Origin: Coxiellaceae bacterium
GTDB taxonomy: Bacteria; Pseudomonadota; Gammaproteobacteria; Coxiellales; Coxiellaceae
DNA length: 64,000 nt
Reading direction: 5' to 3'
Assembly (NCBI GenBank): GCA_029210045.1
Contig: JARGNX010000003.1
Span: 62,001-126,000 of the forward strand
In this document: positions 62,674 through 64,000 of the stretch, piece after piece
Layout of the letters: each line of letters opens with the position of its first letter
Numbering within the stretch: position 1 is the stretch's first letter
The notes under the pieces: generated by a model
The model's database searches: none
What the model saw: the letters and a program-made list of their open reading frames with translations, nothing else
Told to the model about the DNA's origin: nothing
Program-made: the position numbers and the translations under genes

Positions 62674-63552
62674 ATGGTAGCGAAAAAGCGCAGCAGAATC
62701 CCAGCAGAGTATCGCTGGCCACTGACGATTGCGGTGGTGTTGCATCTTATTTTGATTATCTCAATGACGATTGAAATTAAAGGTGCTTCCTATAAGCAGA
62801 TGCAGTTGTCAGCAAATGCGCCGGTTAAGGTGGTGCAAGCGCATGCTATCTCAGTTAAGCAAGTCGATAAGCAAGTGAAGCGTGTCGATGATATCAAGCA
62901 AGCCAAATTAAAAGCACAACGTGCTGCAGTAGCAAAAAAACGCGCGATCGCGTTAGCCAAAGCGAAGGCAATTGCTAAAGCTAAGGCACAGGCTCAAGCG
63001 CGGATACGTGCCAAAGCTAAGGCGAAAGCATTAGCATTGGCCAAGGCAAAAGCCGCCGCTAAAGCCGCGGCGCAAGCAAAAGCTAAAGCGGTGGCTGCCA
63101 AGGCAGCAGCGAAGGCTAAAGCGATTAAGGTGGCTAAAAAGCGTGCTGCACTAAAGGCCCAGCAACAAAAATTACAACAAGCTTTATTGCAACAGCAACT
63201 GCAAGCTGACCAAAGCAGTATCAAACAAGCGCAAGCACAAGCTGCGGCTGCCGCCGTGGATAAATATAAAACACGTATCTTACAGGCCATTAGCCAGCGC
63301 TGGTTAGTACCTTCTGGGGTGAGCAAAAAATTGAGCTGTGAACTGAGGGTCCGGCTCGGCCCTGGGGGTGTGGTATTAAATGTTAAAACCGTACGAAGCA
63401 GCGGTAATTCGGCGCTTGATCGCTCGGCGACGACTGCTGTATATAAAGCGTCGCCATTACCGGTACCCAAAGATCCGGCGTTATTTGACAAATTTCGAGA
63501 GCTCAGCTTAACTGTACGTCCAGAATCGGTAGTCGATAGTGAGCTTGGCTAA
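62674..63552 (+). CDS. tolA: TolA
   Basis: 292-residue envelope protein that spans the periplasm and links the TolQR motor to Pal/TolB. Domain I has one membrane helix (about 13-35). Domain II is a long Ala/Lys helix (about 60-180; KAKAIAKAKAQAQARIRAKA repeats). Domain III (about 195-290) is a TonB-like domain (VDKYKTRILQAISQRWLVPS). tolQ and tolR, normally just upstream, are replaced here by proS. GGAG precedes the ATG. Confidence 0.93.
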   Translation: MVAKKRSRIPAEYRWPLTIAVVLHLILIISMTIEIKGASYKQMQLSANAPVKVVQAHAISVKQVDKQVKRVDDIKQAKLKAQRAAVAKKRAIALAKAKAIAKAKAQAQARIRAKAKAKALALAKAKAAAKAAAQAKAKAVAAKAAAKAKAIKVAKKRAALKAQQQKLQQALLQQQLQADQSSIKQAQAQAAAAAVDKYKTRILQAISQRWLVPSGVSKKLSCELRVRLGPGGVVLNVKTVRSSGNSALDRSATTAVYKASPLPVPKDPALFDKFRELSLTVRPESVVDSELG

Positions 63553-63573
63553 TTATTTGAATAGGACAACCAT

Positions 63574-64000
63574 ATGAAATTGAAGTGCGTATTTATAGCA
63601 TTTATGCTGGCGATAGTGAGTTTGCCGTTAACGGCGATGGCAGCATTAAATCTTGAATTAACTCAGGGCATCGGTAAAGCGATACCGGTTGCCATCGCCA
63701 ATTTTGCAGGCGGTGCTGTGCAAGGCCCGGGTGATCAAACGGTTGAACAGGTGGTGACTAATGACTTGACTCATAGTGGTCAATTCCGTGTGCTTAATCC
63801 TGTGATTGATAATGTGTCAGCACAAATGCAAAAGCCGAATTATAACCAATGGCGACAAATGGGTGTTAATGACGTGCTATTGGGTAGTGTGACATCACGT
63901 TTTGGTAATCGCATTCAGGTCAAAGTGAAGCTGGTGGATGTGTATTCGAAAGCGGTGTTGGTCAATAAAAGTTTCACCGTTAGTAAAGACGATCTTCGCC
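63574..64000 (+). CDS. tolB: TolB (5' part; runs off the window)
   Basis: Signal peptide MKLKCVFIAFMLAIVSLPLT (cleaved near 23), then LNLELTQGIGKAIPVAIANF and WRQMGVNDVLLGSV, typical of the N-terminal domain of TolB. It continues past base 64000, so the beta-propeller is not seen. 21 bases after tolA; AGGAC is upstream of the ATG. Periplasmic partner of Pal. Confidence 0.92.
   Translation, partial: MKLKCVFIAFMLAIVSLPLTAMAALNLELTQGIGKAIPVAIANFAGGAVQGPGDQTVEQVVTNDLTHSGQFRVLNPVIDNVSAQMQKPNYNQWRQMGVNDVLLGSVTSRFGNRIQVKVKLVDVYSKAVLVNKSFTVSKDDLR

Noticed and set aside
62994-63491. 165-codon minus-strand frame opposite tolA, rich in Ala/Cys/Leu
   Set aside because: It is the antisense of the Ala/Lys repeats of TolA; no ribosome site or family.

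Overview
The window looks like a chromosomal segment of a low-to-mid-GC gammaproteobacterium. MSHA-type pilus genes, feoABC, clpB, proS, tolA/tolB, dsbD and NsrR all have the gammaproteobacterial form. The gene content suggests a host- or protist-associated bacterium, for example a Legionellales/Coxiellaceae-like amoeba symbiont. It carries an ankyrin protein, a protein ending in a eukaryotic prenylation-type CaaX box, a tail-anchored haem oxygenase-like protein, a protein with a cysteine-protease-like signature, and several large proteins I do not recognise. Short palindromic repeats of the 'TCATTGCGAGGAGC / TCATCCCGG' kind are scattered through the intergenic gaps. The genus is inferred from style only; no rRNA or tRNA gene was found.

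Layout. 1-8840 (+): MSHA pilus assembly operon (mshI end, PilN-like gene, mshJ, K, L, M, N, E, G), tightly packed. 8843-12746 (-): a secreted beta-propeller-like protein and three unrecognised proteins. 12857-15826 (-): four minor pilin-type genes, the last carrying a seven-repeat propeller, downstream of dsbD (15882-17648). 17774-20149 (+): the CaaX-box protein. 20185-20773 (-): HigBA-type toxin-antitoxin pair with its operator. 20887-23228 (-): alpha carbonic anhydrase, AP2-like protein, polysaccharide deacetylase. 23390-24559 (+): first of three AAA/DUF4143 ATPases. 24580-26351 (-): serA-like dehydrogenase and rdgB. 26462-30432: SH3 protein, haem oxygenase-like protein, small orphan, ankyrin protein, pldA. 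30675-34532: rRNA methyltransferase and a run of small enzyme genes. 34829-35452: orphan.

35566-38477: feoABC with a strong promoter flanked by two Fur-box-like sites. 38462-39640 (-): second DUF4143 ATPase. 39749-42719 (-): tandem paralogous orphans. 42756-44231 (-): secreted Cys-containing orphan. 44474-44815: cupin. 44999-47746: large protein with a His-Asn-Cys signature. 47811-50390: clpB. 50698-51918: third DUF4143 ATPase. 51933-53420 (-): membrane-associated orphan. 53636-54631 and 58338-59282 (-): a pair of secreted paralogues with caspase/gingipain-like motifs. 54728-55696: Ca/Na antiporter. 55701-57577: nsrR divergent from a truncated globin and a ferredoxin reductase, with an NsrR operator between them. 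57607-58323 (-): glutathione S-transferase. 59283-60075: long gap with repeats and a terminator. 60076-64000: SDR, proS, tolA, start of tolB.

Functional links. The pilus genes form two blocks on opposite strands, split by about 4 kb of unrelated genes. No major pilin is visible in the window. The globin and its reductase under NsrR form a plausible split nitric-oxide dioxygenase. feoABC under Fur and the haem oxygenase-like protein suggest attention to iron. The three DUF4143 ATPases each have their own, different palindrome or repeat upstream, which suggests separate autoregulation.
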